Below are positions 1 through 9,779 of a stretch of 64,000 nt of DNA, in pieces. A program made the position numbers and the translations under genes. Source of the stretch: Alteromonas australica (lineage in GTDB: Bacteria; Pseudomonadota; Gammaproteobacteria; Enterobacterales; Alteromonadaceae); NCBI RefSeq assembly GCF_000730385.1, contig NZ_CP008849.1, forward strand, positions 4,154,001 through 4,218,000, written 5' to 3'. Every line of letters starts with the position of its first letter. Position 1 is the first letter of the stretch. The notes under the pieces are model-generated. The model saw nothing but the letters and a program-made list of their open reading frames with translations. It was not told the origin of the DNA and made no database searches.

Positions 1-1
1 A

Positions 2-1447
2 ATTGAGGTGTCTGAACATACTGGCCATCCAGAAATTATGGCAGGACGTGTAAAAACCCTTCACCCTAAAATTCATGGCGGTATCCTTGCACGCCGTGGC
101 ACCGACGAAGCCGTCATGGCAGAAAACAACATTGCCCCTATCGATTTAGTGGTAGTGAACCTTTATCCCTTTGCCGCCACCGTGGCAAACGAAGACTGCA
201 CATTAGAAGATGCCATTGAGAACATTGATATCGGTGGCCCAACAATGGTGCGCGCGGCAGCGAAAAACCATAAAGACGTGACTATTGTGGTGAACGCCTC
301 TGACTATGGCCGTGTGTTAGCAGAAATGAACGATAACAATGGCTCACTCACCTACAGCACCCGTTTCGACCTAGCCATTAAAGCCTTTGAACATACCGCA
401 GAGTACGACGGCATGATTGCTAACTACTTCGGCGCACGTTTAGACAGCACTGAATGCGAAGCCGATTGCGACCACCAGCACAGCGAATTTCCGCGCACGT
501 ACAACATGCAGCTGACCAAGAAGCAAGATCTTCGTTACGGTGAAAATAGTCACCAAGAAGCGGCATTTTATGTTGAGAACGACATTCAAGAAGCCTCTGT
601 GGCTACAGCAACCCAGCTTCAAGGTAAAGAGCTGTCTTTCAACAACATCGCCGATACCGATGCAGCGCTAGAGTGTGTGAAAGAATTTGAACAGCCTGCA
701 TGCGTTATCGTTAAACATGCAAACCCGTGTGGTGTGGCGATTGGTGAAGACATCCTTAGTGCTTATGACCGTGCGTTTAAAACCGACCCTACGTCAGCGT
801 TTGGCGGCATTATCGCTTTTAACCGTGAACTTGATGCGAAAACCGCGCAAGCGATTGTAGACCGTCAGTTCGTCGAAGTGATTATTGCACCAACGGTCAG
901 TGATGAAGCGAAAGAAGTTGTGACCGCGAAGAAAAATGTACGTCTTCTCGCCTGTGGCGACTGGGCAGGTCAACTAACGGAAGGGTACGACTTCAAACGT
1001 GTCAACGGCGGCTTGCTTGTTCAAGAGCGTGACTTCGGCATGGTTGAAATGGAAGACCTGGAAGTAGTGACTAAGCGTAAGCCATCTGAAGACGAACTCC
1101 GCGACCTTATGTTCTGCTGGAAAGTGGCGAAATACGTGAAGTCTAACGCCATCGTTTACTGCAAAGACGGCATGACAGTAGGCGTAGGCGCAGGCCAAAT
1201 GAGCCGCGTATACTCTGCAAAAATTGCTGGCATTAAAGCGGCTGACGAAAACCTAGAAGTGGCCGGCTCTGTAATGGCATCTGATGCATTCTTCCCGTTC
1301 CGCGACGGTATTGACGCTGCCGCTGAAGCTGGCATTAAAGCAGTTATTCAGCCAGGCGGCTCTATGCGTGACCAAGAAGTGATTGATGCAGCTGATGAAC
1401 ACGGCATTGCCATGGTATTCACCGGCATGCGCCACTTCCGTCACTAA
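2..1447 (+). CDS. purH: Bifunctional AICAR transformylase / IMP cyclohydrolase, 5' end cut by window
   Basis: Catalyses the last two steps of IMP synthesis in the cytoplasm: formylation of AICAR by 10-formyl-THF, then ring closure. The reading frame is open from the first bases of the window (I-E-V before the first GTG), so the GTG at 8 is not a start; compared with the E. coli protein (529 aa) about 50 N-terminal residues are missing. The remaining N-terminal part is the MGS-like cyclohydrolase domain ([19 protein letters not shown]). The transformylase domain carries the catalytic Lys-His in VKHANPCG, and the protein ends RHFRH as the family does. It is not a pseudogene; only the window edge truncates it. 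In E. coli purH is directly followed by purD; here another gene lies between them. Confidence 0.97.
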   Translation: MEVSEHTGHPEIMAGRVKTLHPKIHGGILARRGTDEAVMAENNIAPIDLVVVNLYPFAATVANEDCTLEDAIENIDIGGPTMVRAAAKNHKDVTIVVNASDYGRVLAEMNDNNGSLTYSTRFDLAIKAFEHTAEYDGMIANYFGARLDSTECEADCDHQHSEFPRTYNMQLTKKQDLRYGENSHQEAAFYVENDIQEASVATATQLQGKELSFNNIADTDAALECVKEFEQPACVIVKHANPCGVAIGEDILSAYDRAFKTDPTSAFGGIIAFNRELDAKTAQAIVDRQFVEVIIAPTVSDEAKEVVTAKKNVRLLACGDWAGQLTEGYDFKRVNGGLLVQERDFGMVEMEDLEVVTKRKPSEDELRDLMFCWKVAKYVKSNAIVYCKDGMTVGVGAGQMSRVYSAKIAGIKAADENLEVAGSVMASDAFFPFRDGIDAAAEAGIKAVIQPGGSMRDQEVIDAADEHGIAMVFTGMRHFRH

Positions 1448-1484
1448 AAAGCACTCTGTAAGGGCGGATTAACGCGATATCAAA

Positions 1485-1525
1485 CACGCAGTATGCCAAC
1501 GTTTCAAAGCATACTGCGTGCTTTA
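1485..1525 (+). terminator. Possible terminator after purH
   Basis: A 12-bp perfect inverted repeat (arms 1485-1496 and 1509-1520, cacgcagtatgc and its complement) with a 12-nt loop lies about 37 bp after the purH stop. The tail is ctttat, a poor T-run, so the terminator call is moderate. The rest of the 330-bp gap (1521-1777) shows no gene that I recognise; it must carry the promoter for the next gene if the hairpin stops transcription. Confidence 0.5.
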
Positions 1526-1777
1526 TCTCCTCCCTGTTAAAGTAACGCATGCTTTTTAAGATTGCTGATACCTAAGCGACAAAGTTGCGAATTATTCTGC
1601 TAAGGCGTAAGTGCAACGAAGGGTTAGCTGCTAGGCTTGATCTGACCTGTGGTAATTTGTAGTAATAGTGTTACGCGGGCCTGTTAACCTTTGCTTTGCC
1701 ATTTTGCATAACAAAGGCCGACAGCCCCTAAAAATGTTATGTTATTTGCCTACCCTCGACAGAAAAAGGAAATAAGA

Positions 1778-2590
1778 ATGAAAAAGTTAGCCCAACTTGT
1801 ATTGGCTGCAACACTTGGTGTTACCGCCACTTATGCCAGCGCCGATGCTATTTCAGATGCAGCCATGAGTGACATTCGTTCAGAAAAAGCGAAAGCCCGC
1901 GATGAATATCGTCATCCTCAACAAACCCTTCGCTTTTTTGGCTTAAAGCCTGATATGACTGTAGTAGAAGTCTCTCCAGGTGGTGGTTGGTATGCCGACA
2001 TTCTTTACTCTGTCGTAAAAGAGGAAGGCAAATACGTTGCCGCGCATTTTTATGTTGATGACTCAAGTAGCGATTACTACAAAAAGTCAGTGAAAGGGTT
2101 TAAAGAAAAAACCAAGCCAGGCATGAAATACGAAGGCGCAGAAGTGACCGCTTTCGACCCGATGAAAGCACTGGATATCGCAAAAGCAGGCAGTGCCGAT
2201 ATGGTGCTCACCTTTCGTAACGTTCACAACTGGTATATGGGCCACGGTGAGGAAGGCATTAACAATGCATTCGGTGCCTTTTTCAAAGCGCTTAAGCCAG
2301 GTGGCGTATTAGGGGTAGTAGAACACGAATTACCAGAAAGTGCAGACGATGAAGCCATGAAGAAAAGTGGTTACATGAAACGCTCATACATTGTTGCGGC
2401 GGCGGAAAAAGCAGGATTTGTGCTAGAAGCAAGCAGCGATGTTAATGCGAACCCTATGGATACAGCAGACCACCCTCGTGGTGTGTGGACATTGCCTCCT
2501 CGTTTAGCACTTGAAGAACAAGATCGCGACAAATACCTTGCTATTGGCGAGAGTAATCGCATGACGTTAAAATTCAAAAAGCCAAATTAA
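1778..2590 (+). CDS. Exported class I SAM-dependent methyltransferase-like protein (COG4798 type)
   Basis: 270 aa from the ATG at 1778, chosen because AAAAAGGAAATAAGA precedes it and because it begins a clean signal peptide (MKKLAQLVLAATLGVTATYASA); an in-frame ATG 39 bp upstream would bury the signal. The mature part has a Rossmann methyltransferase motif I (VVEVSPGGGWYADIL), an acidic/Asn region (TFRNVHNWY) and a LKPGGVLGVVEH strand, matching the COG4798 predicted methyltransferase group. A periplasmic methyltransferase is odd because SAM is cytoplasmic, so the substrate and activity are unknown. It sits between purH and purD, 30 bp before purD, and is probably cotranscribed with purD. Confidence 0.8.
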   Translation: MKKLAQLVLAATLGVTATYASADAISDAAMSDIRSEKAKARDEYRHPQQTLRFFGLKPDMTVVEVSPGGGWYADILYSVVKEEGKYVAAHFYVDDSSSDYYKKSVKGFKEKTKPGMKYEGAEVTAFDPMKALDIAKAGSADMVLTFRNVHNWYMGHGEEGINNAFGAFFKALKPGGVLGVVEHELPESADDEAMKKSGYMKRSYIVAAAEKAGFVLEASSDVNANPMDTADHPRGVWTLPPRLALEEQDRDKYLAIGESNRMTLKFKKPN

Positions 2591-2620
2591 TACAACTCAA
2601 AGTTTAAAACGGAATAGTTA

Positions 2621-3913
2621 ATGAACGTACTTGTCATTGGCGGCGGTGGCCGCGAGCACGCGTTAGCCTACAAAGCAGCGCAGTCTTCTGATGTATCAAC
2701 GGTATTCGTTGCTCCGGGTAATGCCGGCACCGCTACCGAACCTAAGGTAGAGAACGTGGCTATTGATGTTAACGACATCGCTGGTCTTGTGTCTTTCGCT
2801 CAAGGTAACGACGTAGCGCTTACTATTGTAGGCCCAGAAGCACCGCTAGTTGCAGGCGTAGTCGATGCGTTCACTAACGAAGGGCTAATGATATTTGGGC
2901 CTACCCAAGCTGCAGCGCAGCTTGAAGGCTCAAAAGCCTTCACCAAAGACTTTCTCGCTCGTCACAACATCCCTACGGCTGAATACCAAAACTTCACTGA
3001 AATAGCCCCCGCTCTTGCTTATGTGCGTGAGAAAGGTGCCCCCATCGTGGTTAAAGCAGACGGCCTAGCCGCGGGTAAAGGCGTTATCGTCGCCATGACC
3101 CTTGAGGAAGCCGAAGATGCCATTCGTGATATGTTAGCAGGAAATGCGTTCGGTGAAGCAGGCAGCCGCGTGGTTATTGAAGAGTTCTTAGACGGTGAAG
3201 AAGCGTCTTTCATTGTTATGGTCGATGGCAAGAATGTACTGCCTTTTGCCACCAGCCAAGACCATAAACGCGCAGCCGATGGCGACAAAGGCCCGAACAC
3301 TGGCGGTATGGGAGCATATTCTCCAGCCCCAGTAGTGACCCCTGACATTCATGACCGTATTATGAATGAAGTGATTATGCCAACGGTAGATGGCATGGCC
3401 TCAGAAGGTAATGACTACGTAGGTTTCTTGTACGCAGGGCTTATGATTATGGCTGACGGCACGCCGAAGGTCATTGAGTACAACTGCCGCTTTGGCGATC
3501 CAGAAACGCAACCGATTATGCTACGTTTAAAGTCAGATATTGTGCCTTTATGTCAAGCTGCATGTCGAGGTGAGCTAGCCGGCAAAACCATTGAGTTTGA
3601 TGAGCGTGCGTCTGTGGGCGTGGTGCTAGCAGCGGGTGGTTACCCTGGCAGTTATAATAAAGGTGATGAGATCACAGGCTTTGAAGATGCCGCCAAACTA
3701 GATGGCAAAGTATTCCATGCGGGAACAGCCCTTGAAGACGGTAAAGTGGTGACTGCTGGAGGCCGTGTATTATGTGCCACTGCGCTAGGTCACAATGTTA
3801 CCGAAGCGCAACAAAACGCTTATACACTGCTTAAAACCATTCAATTTAAAGATGTGTATTTTCGCAACGACATTGCCCATCGCGCCATTGCTCGCGAAGC
3901 AGAGGCCAGCTAG
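2621..3913 (+). CDS. purD: Phosphoribosylamine-glycine ligase (GAR synthetase)
   Basis: 430 aa, the usual family length (E. coli 429). It joins 5-phosphoribosylamine and glycine with ATP to make GAR, the second step of purine synthesis, in the cytoplasm. The N-terminus MNVLVIGGGGREHALAYKA is the family signature, followed by the ATP-grasp region (KADGLAAGKGV, residues about 145-155; GPNTGGMGAYSPAP) and the metal site EYNCRFGDPETQ. The start at 2621 matches the family N-terminus. It follows the methyltransferase-like gene by 30 bp and ends before a clear terminator. Confidence 0.98.
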   Translation: MNVLVIGGGGREHALAYKAAQSSDVSTVFVAPGNAGTATEPKVENVAIDVNDIAGLVSFAQGNDVALTIVGPEAPLVAGVVDAFTNEGLMIFGPTQAAAQLEGSKAFTKDFLARHNIPTAEYQNFTEIAPALAYVREKGAPIVVKADGLAAGKGVIVAMTLEEAEDAIRDMLAGNAFGEAGSRVVIEEFLDGEEASFIVMVDGKNVLPFATSQDHKRAADGDKGPNTGGMGAYSPAPVVTPDIHDRIMNEVIMPTVDGMASEGNDYVGFLYAGLMIMADGTPKVIEYNCRFGDPETQPIMLRLKSDIVPLCQAACRGELAGKTIEFDERASVGVVLAAGGYPGSYNKGDEITGFEDAAKLDGKVFHAGTALEDGKVVTAGGRVLCATALGHNVTEAQQNAYTLLKTIQFKDVYFRNDIAHRAIAREAEAS

Positions 3914-3950
3914 TGGTTAGCCTTTAACGAGAAATAACGACAAATAACAC

Positions 3951-3983
3951 AAAAGCGCTAACCCAGTAGGTAGCGCTTTTTTT
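3951..3983. terminator. Bidirectional rho-independent terminator between purD and the CBM9-like gene
   Basis: Perfect 10-bp stem aaaagcgcta / tagcgctttt (3951-3960, 3971-3980) with a 10-nt loop and seven T on the plus strand. The A-run on the left arm gives a T-run on the minus strand as well, so it can serve both converging genes. Confidence 0.88.
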
Positions 3984-3993
3984 ATGCCAACCC

Positions 3994-4776
3994 TTAACGA
4001 CCTTTCAATATCAGCTTGCCAAAGACAGAAGCATCCTTAAAGCCTAAGTTCTTGTCGCCATTCACTGGGGTAATTTCATGGGAACCCATGAAATGTTCTC
4101 TGTCTTTTCCATCAGCATCACAATACGCCAACATAAAGCCAAGTTGCATCCCTTTTTTAAGGGTGAGTGGCGAGTTGTCTTTTCCGTGCTGATAGCTATC
4201 ATCAAATACGCGGATGGCGGCTTCCCAGTAAACAAGAAACGGCGGGGTAAGATCACGCTTCCAGGCGCTGTCTACATGATCGTTATATAACTGAGCCACA
4301 GCGTCACCATTTTCATCAGGGCCAATATCTACCACTTGATTATCAAGGGCAAGGTGATAAGCAAAAGCATTGTAGTTATTAAAGTGATCGCCACCAGAAC
4401 CATCGGCATCAATAAAGATTTCTAGGCAATCATCATCCCAGTAACGCTCTAAAGGGTCTGCATAGGTATCAGAGAGGTGGTCATCTTGAATTTCTGCAAG
4501 CAAATATAGGGCACGCTCGTCCCAGCGAAGCTTATAGCGACCCGAAAAATCCGTGGCTTCTGGCAGGGTTCCCCACATCTGGGATGACATGACATTCCAC
4601 TTCACGTCTTTCCATGCGTCATCATCTGCAATGCCGTCAATGACCGGAGGCGTGGAAACATACGCAGCTTCATCCTCTGTCATATTGGCAAACGTTGCCC
4701 CTGATGCCAATACTGAATAAATGAATACTGCCTTGGTGAGTGTATTAAATACCGGCTTGAACCGCTTTCGAGTCAT
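3994..4776 (-). CDS. Secreted carbohydrate-binding family 9-like (CBM9/DOMON-type) protein
   Basis: 260 aa from the ATG at 4776, which has GGAG eight bases upstream; a longer frame to 4845 exists but lacks a ribosome site. The start is followed by basic residues and a hydrophobic stretch ending ASGATFA, a likely signal peptide. The mature part reads like the CBM9-like sugar-binding fold: PPVIDGIADDDAWKDVKW near the N-terminus, YKLRWDERALYLLAEIQDDHL, then WDDDCLEIFIDADGSGGDHF. Such domains bind reducing ends of sugars or act as sensors; no catalytic domain is present, so the role here is unknown. Divergent from the potassium channel gene. Confidence 0.75.
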   Translation of the reverse strand: MTRKRFKPVFNTLTKAVFIYSVLASGATFANMTEDEAAYVSTPPVIDGIADDDAWKDVKWNVMSSQMWGTLPEATDFSGRYKLRWDERALYLLAEIQDDHLSDTYADPLERYWDDDCLEIFIDADGSGGDHFNNYNAFAYHLALDNQVVDIGPDENGDAVAQLYNDHVDSAWKRDLTPPFLVYWEAAIRVFDDSYQHGKDNSPLTLKKGMQLGFMLAYCDADGKDREHFMGSHEITPVNGDKNLGFKDASVFGKLILKGR

Positions 4777-4901
4777 TGAATTTGCTCCGTATGGTTTCAC
4801 TACAAACGTAAGGTCGACTATATACCCTCTGCGTACAAATACCAATTTGCCACGGTTGTTGGTATAAAGTGACTATTCCATGCCTTTTACGCACTCGGTA
4901 T

Positions 4902-5858
4902 ATGTCATTTCAACGCACTTGTTACAATATACTTACCCCTCATAGCGATGCACATGAGTTTAAAACACTGAGTAAGATTTTTGATTTTGCTCTGGTGATA
5001 CTTGTTCTCGTTAATGTGGGCGCGATGATGCTTGAAACCGTGCCAGGCTTATCACCAACATGGCAGCGCGAACTTCATACTATTGAAATCGTATCTGTAC
5101 TTATATTTACTGTGGAATATCTCTTACGTGTATACAGCAGTGCGGCAGCGCCCTCCCGCCATGGAGAAGAGGGGCGCAGTGCGAAGAAAAAACGCTGGAA
5201 CTACCTTAAAAGTCCTATGGCTGTGATCGACCTTATGGCCATTTTACCCTTCTATTTAAGTATGTTTGTGGCCTTAGACTTGCGTATTTTGCGGGTATTT
5301 AGAGTCATGCGAATTTTAAAAATTGGCCGCTATTCGCGCTCAATGCAAACTTTGCTCACTGTATTAAGAAATGAGGCCCATAGTTTAGGTGCCGCCATCA
5401 GTGTTTTACTCGTGTTTACTGTTATTGCCGCAACCTGCATCTATTACATTGAACACACCGCTCAACCAGAGGTTTTTAGCAGCATTCCCGCGTCATTGTG
5501 GTGGGCGCTGGTAACACTCACCACAGTAGGCTACGGTGACGCCGTTCCTATCACCACATTAGGCAAAGTGTTTGGTGGATTCATTACAATTATGGGCATT
5601 TGTTTCTATGCGCTACCTGCTGGTATTTTATCTTCTAGCTATACCGCACAAATGCAACTTAAAAGAGACAGATTCACAGACACGGTTCGTACCGCATTGG
5701 ACGATGGCCATTTAAGCGAACACGATAAAGGGCACATTGAACGTGTTCGCGATTTGTTAGACCTCGATGAAGAAGAAGCTCATCTCATCGTGCGCCTTCT
5801 TCAGCACCACCATAGCACGTCTCCAAACCCTAACGCCGACAAGAAGCCGCATACATAG
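4902..5858 (+). CDS. Voltage-gated potassium channel, six transmembrane segments
   Basis: 318 aa from the ATG at 4902; an upstream in-frame GTG (4869) is possible, and neither start has a strong ribosome site. Inner-membrane channel with S1 (LVILVLVNVGAMML), S2, S3 and an S4 voltage sensor with Arg at every third position (RILRVFRVMRILKIGRYSR), then pore helix and selectivity filter TVGYGD (residues 208-213) and S6. The cytoplasmic tail has an acidic stretch (DLDEEEAHLIVRLL). It resembles KvAP-like bacterial channels rather than E. coli Kch, as there is no RCK/TrkA domain. It converges with the DUF2339 gene with 13 bp between stops. Confidence 0.92.
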   Translation: MSFQRTCYNILTPHSDAHEFKTLSKIFDFALVILVLVNVGAMMLETVPGLSPTWQRELHTIEIVSVLIFTVEYLLRVYSSAAAPSRHGEEGRSAKKKRWNYLKSPMAVIDLMAILPFYLSMFVALDLRILRVFRVMRILKIGRYSRSMQTLLTVLRNEAHSLGAAISVLLVFTVIAATCIYYIEHTAQPEVFSSIPASLWWALVTLTTVGYGDAVPITTLGKVFGGFITIMGICFYALPAGILSSSYTAQMQLKRDRFTDTVRTALDDGHLSEHDKGHIERVRDLLDLDEEEAHLIVRLLQHHHSTSPNPNADKKPHT

Positions 5859-5871
5859 ACGCCATTCTCCA

Positions 5872-8532
5872 CTACGTCACTGGACTTGCTTGATCACGAG
5901 GCCTATCCGATTCCATATTAAATTTCTGAAATAACCATCCTATTCCCACCAAGCTTAACCCCAAGCCAATGAAGGACAGGGCACGATATAAACCTTCAAG
6001 GCTAGACATGTCGATAATAAAGGCTTTCAGTAGTACAACCGTTAACAGGCCAAAGCCTAACTTCACGGCTCTATCTTTATGCATGTATTGGCCGAGGAAA
6101 ATCGTTAAGGTCGCCAAAATAAGCCATACCACCGAGTAGGTGTATTGCTCAGCTTGACCTATCCCTAAACCGAACTCAACGTGTCCATGATGGAAAAGAC
6201 GCCGAATGATGCTATTGATATAAAGCACCAAAAACAGACCGATAATCACCACAATACCTTTTAAGCATGGCCCTGAAATGAGCGCTTTTATCTGTGAAGC
6301 GCTGCTCGGCAATACCTTAAACCAAGGTGGCAACCACAATGTACTAAGCAGTAACGCTGGGGCTAACCATTGTAAAGCCATATAATTCAGTACTGCATTA
6401 CCCCCCGTATTTTGTGGGAACACAAAGGGGTTATTCACCACTGATATATCTAAGTGAAGCCAAAAAGCCCCTATCATTAAGATAAAGCCTGCCACACGAT
6501 AGAGTTTAGCCAACTGTTGAGCAACACAAGCACGGTGCCAATAGGTTACCGCGAGCGCGACCCATCCCAAGGCTAAAAAGACTTTTTCCGTGTAGGAAGC
6601 GAGGAATAGCTCTGGGTAGGCCCCCGTTAACCAATAACTAGGCTCGGTAGTAATAAACAGTGCAACAACATGCAATAACGCGCCTTCCAGCCACACCTTT
6701 AATGTCGGCGACGGGTTGTATTTTCGTGCTAACCATAAACTTAAAAACACCGCCGGATAGACAACAGCCGTCCAATGTATGCTGAAAATATGTTCGTCAG
6801 CATAATCCGCTAACCATGGCGCGCCAGTGAGTCTTAACAACACGGCAATCAATAAGGCTTTAAACAACCAGTCTGGTAGCGCTACGCGATACTTTGCACT
6901 TTGTATACTCACCATAGCCACTTGAATAGCCAACGCCAGTGATAATATTGCGGCATCAAGTACCATGGTAAAACACAATGTTAAACACGCATTGGCAAGC
7001 ACGGAAAAAGAGAGCTTTTCTATATGAGGGTTAACTCTCAACGTGACTAAAGCACTTATTAGTGCAATCAGCGCAAGTTCAAGCGCCCAAATACCGTAGA
7101 GTACGTCGGTGATCTTGCTAGGAGCTAGCGCATAACTTACCCCATACAACGCCACTGGGCTTACTACCATGTAGAGCCAAAACGCCGGTCGCGCGGTGTC
7201 ATGGGTATTGTGTTTTCTCGCTAACATCCCCCCGTATACACAAAGCCCTACCGCGAGGAGCTGAGAAAATAGATACTTTCCACTAAGAATAAAGCTAAGA
7301 TCTATTGGGCCTTCAGCTGGCCTCAACATAGCAAAATGCGTCAAACCAGTGACCAACATCAGTGCTGGCCACACATCAAAGGCACTGTGTCGAATAGGCG
7401 CAATAAGCAGTAAAGCGGCCAGTGTGAAGGCGCTAATCCATATTTTTTCATTGCTGCCGTATTGAATCAGAAACCCATGAATGACGATTAAAACCAGTGA
7501 AATTGCCGCGAGTTGTTGCCGTTGAGCAAATAAACTTCTCAGTGTCATTCCCTGATGTTGCGTAGCCATTAATGACCAGCCCAATGTGCGAACCAACGCA
7601 AACAAGTAGGTTGAAAATACGCTAAAACACAACCAAGCACCAAAGTGGCTCGCCTCTGTACTTGATAGCCCCACTAATGCCCATAAAAATTGCCCTAAAA
7701 AACTCACTCGCCACAACCAAACCGCGGCGACCTTTTGTGCCACCCACACGCCAGATAAAGAAACAAGACTAACAAACGCCAAAAGCAAAGGAATATTATT
7801 CGACCCCGTATTCACGAGCGCTGGAATGGCAAATGCGCCCAATATCCCAATAAACGCCAGTAACGGGCCAAATCGCAGTGACAATGAAACCGCGCCTAAT
7901 GCAATAAACGCTAACGTTGCAAATGCAATGAAAGGCGATAAAAAGCCATAGTAATTGAAGGCCACCAGCGTCATGGCGTAGCACGTGACCACACCGCCTG
8001 AGGCAAGTGCCGCACATACCGCTGGTGAATAGATAGAAAAGCGAATGCGATGGCGAGCTAAAAATTCTGAGGCCACCATCAGAGAAACACCAAATACGCC
8101 ACCGAGTATCACGCGAAGTTCGGCTGAAACGAAACCCGACTCAATGGCGTAGTTTGCAAGAAAAATACCCCCCACCGCCAAAACTAAGCCGCCAAGCCAT
8201 AATAACCCGTTACCCTTAATGGCGTTAACTAGCCCCTGTTGGTGCTTTTCAACATAGGAAATAAGCGTAGGAGGGCTTGACGGGTTGCTTGATGCACGAG
8301 GTTTGGAGACGCCCTCTAAAGCGCTAGCAGAGGCGTCGCGTTTAGACGTGGTTATGCTTTCAACGCGAGGTGCGGGTTTTGAAGAGGCAGATTTTTGCTC
8401 AAATGCCCTTAAGCGCCTTTCCAATTGCTCAATATGGATTTGCATGCGTGATAGCTTGCCCACATGTTGAAAAGAAAGCACAGCACCAGCTACGGTGACT
8501 AAAACCAGTATACCCAGTAAAAAAGATTCCAT
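5872..8532 (-). CDS. DUF2339 family large polytopic membrane protein
   Basis: 886 aa from the ATG at 8532, which has GAGGAA six bases upstream; the in-frame GTG at 8538 would sit directly on that site. The N-terminus is one hydrophobic helix followed by a coiled-coil (MQIHIEQLERRLRAFEQK) and a Ser/Pro-rich linker, then a long run of about two dozen hydrophobic segments with a GLLWLGGLVLAVGGIFLANYA start, typical of DUF2339. No enzyme motif can be seen. Function of the family is unknown. It appears monocistronic. Confidence 0.85.
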   Translation of the reverse strand: MESFLLGILVLVTVAGAVLSFQHVGKLSRMQIHIEQLERRLRAFEQKSASSKPAPRVESITTSKRDASASALEGVSKPRASSNPSSPPTLISYVEKHQQGLVNAIKGNGLLWLGGLVLAVGGIFLANYAIESGFVSAELRVILGGVFGVSLMVASEFLARHRIRFSIYSPAVCAALASGGVVTCYAMTLVAFNYYGFLSPFIAFATLAFIALGAVSLSLRFGPLLAFIGILGAFAIPALVNTGSNNIPLLLAFVSLVSLSGVWVAQKVAAVWLWRVSFLGQFLWALVGLSSTEASHFGAWLCFSVFSTYLFALVRTLGWSLMATQHQGMTLRSLFAQRQQLAAISLVLIVIHGFLIQYGSNEKIWISAFTLAALLLIAPIRHSAFDVWPALMLVTGLTHFAMLRPAEGPIDLSFILSGKYLFSQLLAVGLCVYGGMLARKHNTHDTARPAFWLYMVVSPVALYGVSYALAPSKITDVLYGIWALELALIALISALVTLRVNPHIEKLSFSVLANACLTLCFTMVLDAAILSLALAIQVAMVSIQSAKYRVALPDWLFKALLIAVLLRLTGAPWLADYADEHIFSIHWTAVVYPAVFLSLWLARKYNPSPTLKVWLEGALLHVVALFITTEPSYWLTGAYPELFLASYTEKVFLALGWVALAVTYWHRACVAQQLAKLYRVAGFILMIGAFWLHLDISVVNNPFVFPQNTGGNAVLNYMALQWLAPALLLSTLWLPPWFKVLPSSASQIKALISGPCLKGIVVIIGLFLVLYINSIIRRLFHHGHVEFGLGIGQAEQYTYSVVWLILATLTIFLGQYMHKDRAVKLGFGLLTVVLLKAFIIDMSSLEGLYRALSFIGLGLSLVGIGWLFQKFNMESDRPRDQASPVT

Positions 8533-8683
8533 CGCCACTTCCTCATTGTGCTTTTTGTTATTTATTTTCCCCCAAGTTAGCGCTAATTCGTGCTTATAGT
8601 CAATTTCTCAGTAGGAGGGTGGTCTTGATTCTTAACCCACATCAGCTTATAACTAGTACCCGTCATTTCCAAAAAGAATTTCT

Positions 8684-9589
8684 ATGTCTGTCAAACACCC
8701 TATTATTGCTATAACAGGTTCTTCTGGTGCGGGCACCACCACAACAACCAATGCTATTCGTCACATTTTCAGAAATTTAAGTGTAAATGCGGCGGTAGTG
8801 GGTGGCGACAGCTTTCATCGTTTTACGCGCCCAGAAATGGAAGTGGAAATCCGTAAAGCCCAAGAGCAAGGGCGACATATTAGTTACTTTGGGCCAAAGG
8901 CCAACGATTTCGAGTTGCTTGAAACCCTATTTAGAGAATACGGGAGTTCGGGTTCTGGCCAATTTCGTCAGTACCTACATACCTTCGATGAAGCCGTACC
9001 TTTTAATCAAATGCCGGGCACCTTTACACCTTGGCAGGATTTACCTGAAAATACTGATTTATTGTTTTACGAGGGCTTACACGGCGGTGTAAAAACCGAA
9101 GAAAATGACGTAGCTAAACACGTAGACTTACTGGTTGGCATGGTACCCATTGTGAACCTTGAATGGATCCAGAAAATTGTGCGCGACACCACAGATAGAG
9201 GGCACTCTAGAGAAGCAGTAATGAGCAGTATCGTGCGCGGCCTAGATGATTACTTCCAATACATTACGCCGCAATTCTCTCGTACTCACGTCAACTTTCA
9301 ACGTGTGCCTACGGTAGACACATCAAACCCCTTTAGCGCCCGGGAAATCCCCACCCAAGATGAAAGCTTTGTTGTCGTACGTTTTCGACGAGAAATGAAG
9401 CACGTTGATTACCCCTATTTACTGCAAATGATTGATGGCGCATTTATGTCGCGCATTAATACGCTAGTGGTACCGGGCGGGAAAATGGGGTTGGCCATGG
9501 AGCTCATTCTTACTCCACTGCTTGAAGATATTTTAAATAGAAAACGACGAGCGGGTCATCAAATGGACTGGTTAAACACCCAAGAATAA
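8684..9589 (+). CDS. prkB: Phosphoribulokinase-family protein PrkB
   Basis: 301 aa, near E. coli PrkB (289 aa). The P-loop is GSSGAGTT (residues 12-19), followed by VVGGDSFHRF and the FYEGLHGG segment characteristic of the phosphoribulokinase/uridine kinase superfamily. No RuBisCO or other Calvin-cycle gene is near, so the true substrate in heterotrophs is uncertain. In E. coli prkB neighbours yheU; here the yheUTS block is 31 kb away, which indicates rearrangement. Start ATG at 8684 with an A-rich AAAGAA upstream. Confidence 0.9.
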   Translation: MSVKHPIIAITGSSGAGTTTTTNAIRHIFRNLSVNAAVVGGDSFHRFTRPEMEVEIRKAQEQGRHISYFGPKANDFELLETLFREYGSSGSGQFRQYLHTFDEAVPFNQMPGTFTPWQDLPENTDLLFYEGLHGGVKTEENDVAKHVDLLVGMVPIVNLEWIQKIVRDTTDRGHSREAVMSSIVRGLDDYFQYITPQFSRTHVNFQRVPTVDTSNPFSAREIPTQDESFVVVRFRREMKHVDYPYLLQMIDGAFMSRINTLVVPGGKMGLAMELILTPLLEDILNRKRRAGHQMDWLNTQE

Positions 9590-9611
9590 ACACACCGACC
9601 TGTGGCGGGTT

Positions 9612-9652
9612 AATGATGATACTTCTCCTTTATATGAGAAGATACGTCATCA
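9612..9652. other. Imperfect hairpin after prkB
   Basis: gatgatacttctc (9615-9627) can pair with gagaagatacgtcatc (9636-9651) to give about 13 base pairs with two small bulges and an 8-nt loop. No T-run follows, so it is not a classical terminator; it may be a 3' mRNA structure of prkB. Confidence 0.35.
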
Positions 9653-9723
9653 ACAGAGCAATCTGCCAGCGAGATAGAGTATTCGTCAGTGATATAACAA
9701 TCTATTTACAACTTAAAGTCGAA

Positions 9724-9776
9724 ATCACCTAAAAAGTGCGTCATGGTAAGCTCACTTAACCAACATTTTAGGTGAT
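9724..9776 (+). promoter_or_regulatory. 11-bp inverted repeat whose right arm covers the DUF2855 ribosome site
   Basis: Left arm atcacctaaaa (9724-9734) and right arm ttttaggtgat (9766-9776) are perfect complements separated by 31 nt, with a weaker inner pair aagtg/cactt. The right arm contains AGGTGA, the only ribosome-binding sequence before the ATG at 9780. The element could hide the ribosome site in the mRNA, or be a pair of operator half-sites flanking the promoter. The inverted repeat is seen directly; its role is inferred. Confidence 0.55.
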
Positions 9777-9779
9777 GCC

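Noticed and set aside
2..1447. purH as a pseudogene
   Set aside because: The missing N-terminus is explained by the window edge; the frame is open to base 2 and all motifs are present.
8684..9589. PrkB as evidence for a Calvin cycle
   Set aside because: PrkB-type proteins occur in heterotrophs and no RuBisCO or other cycle gene is nearby.
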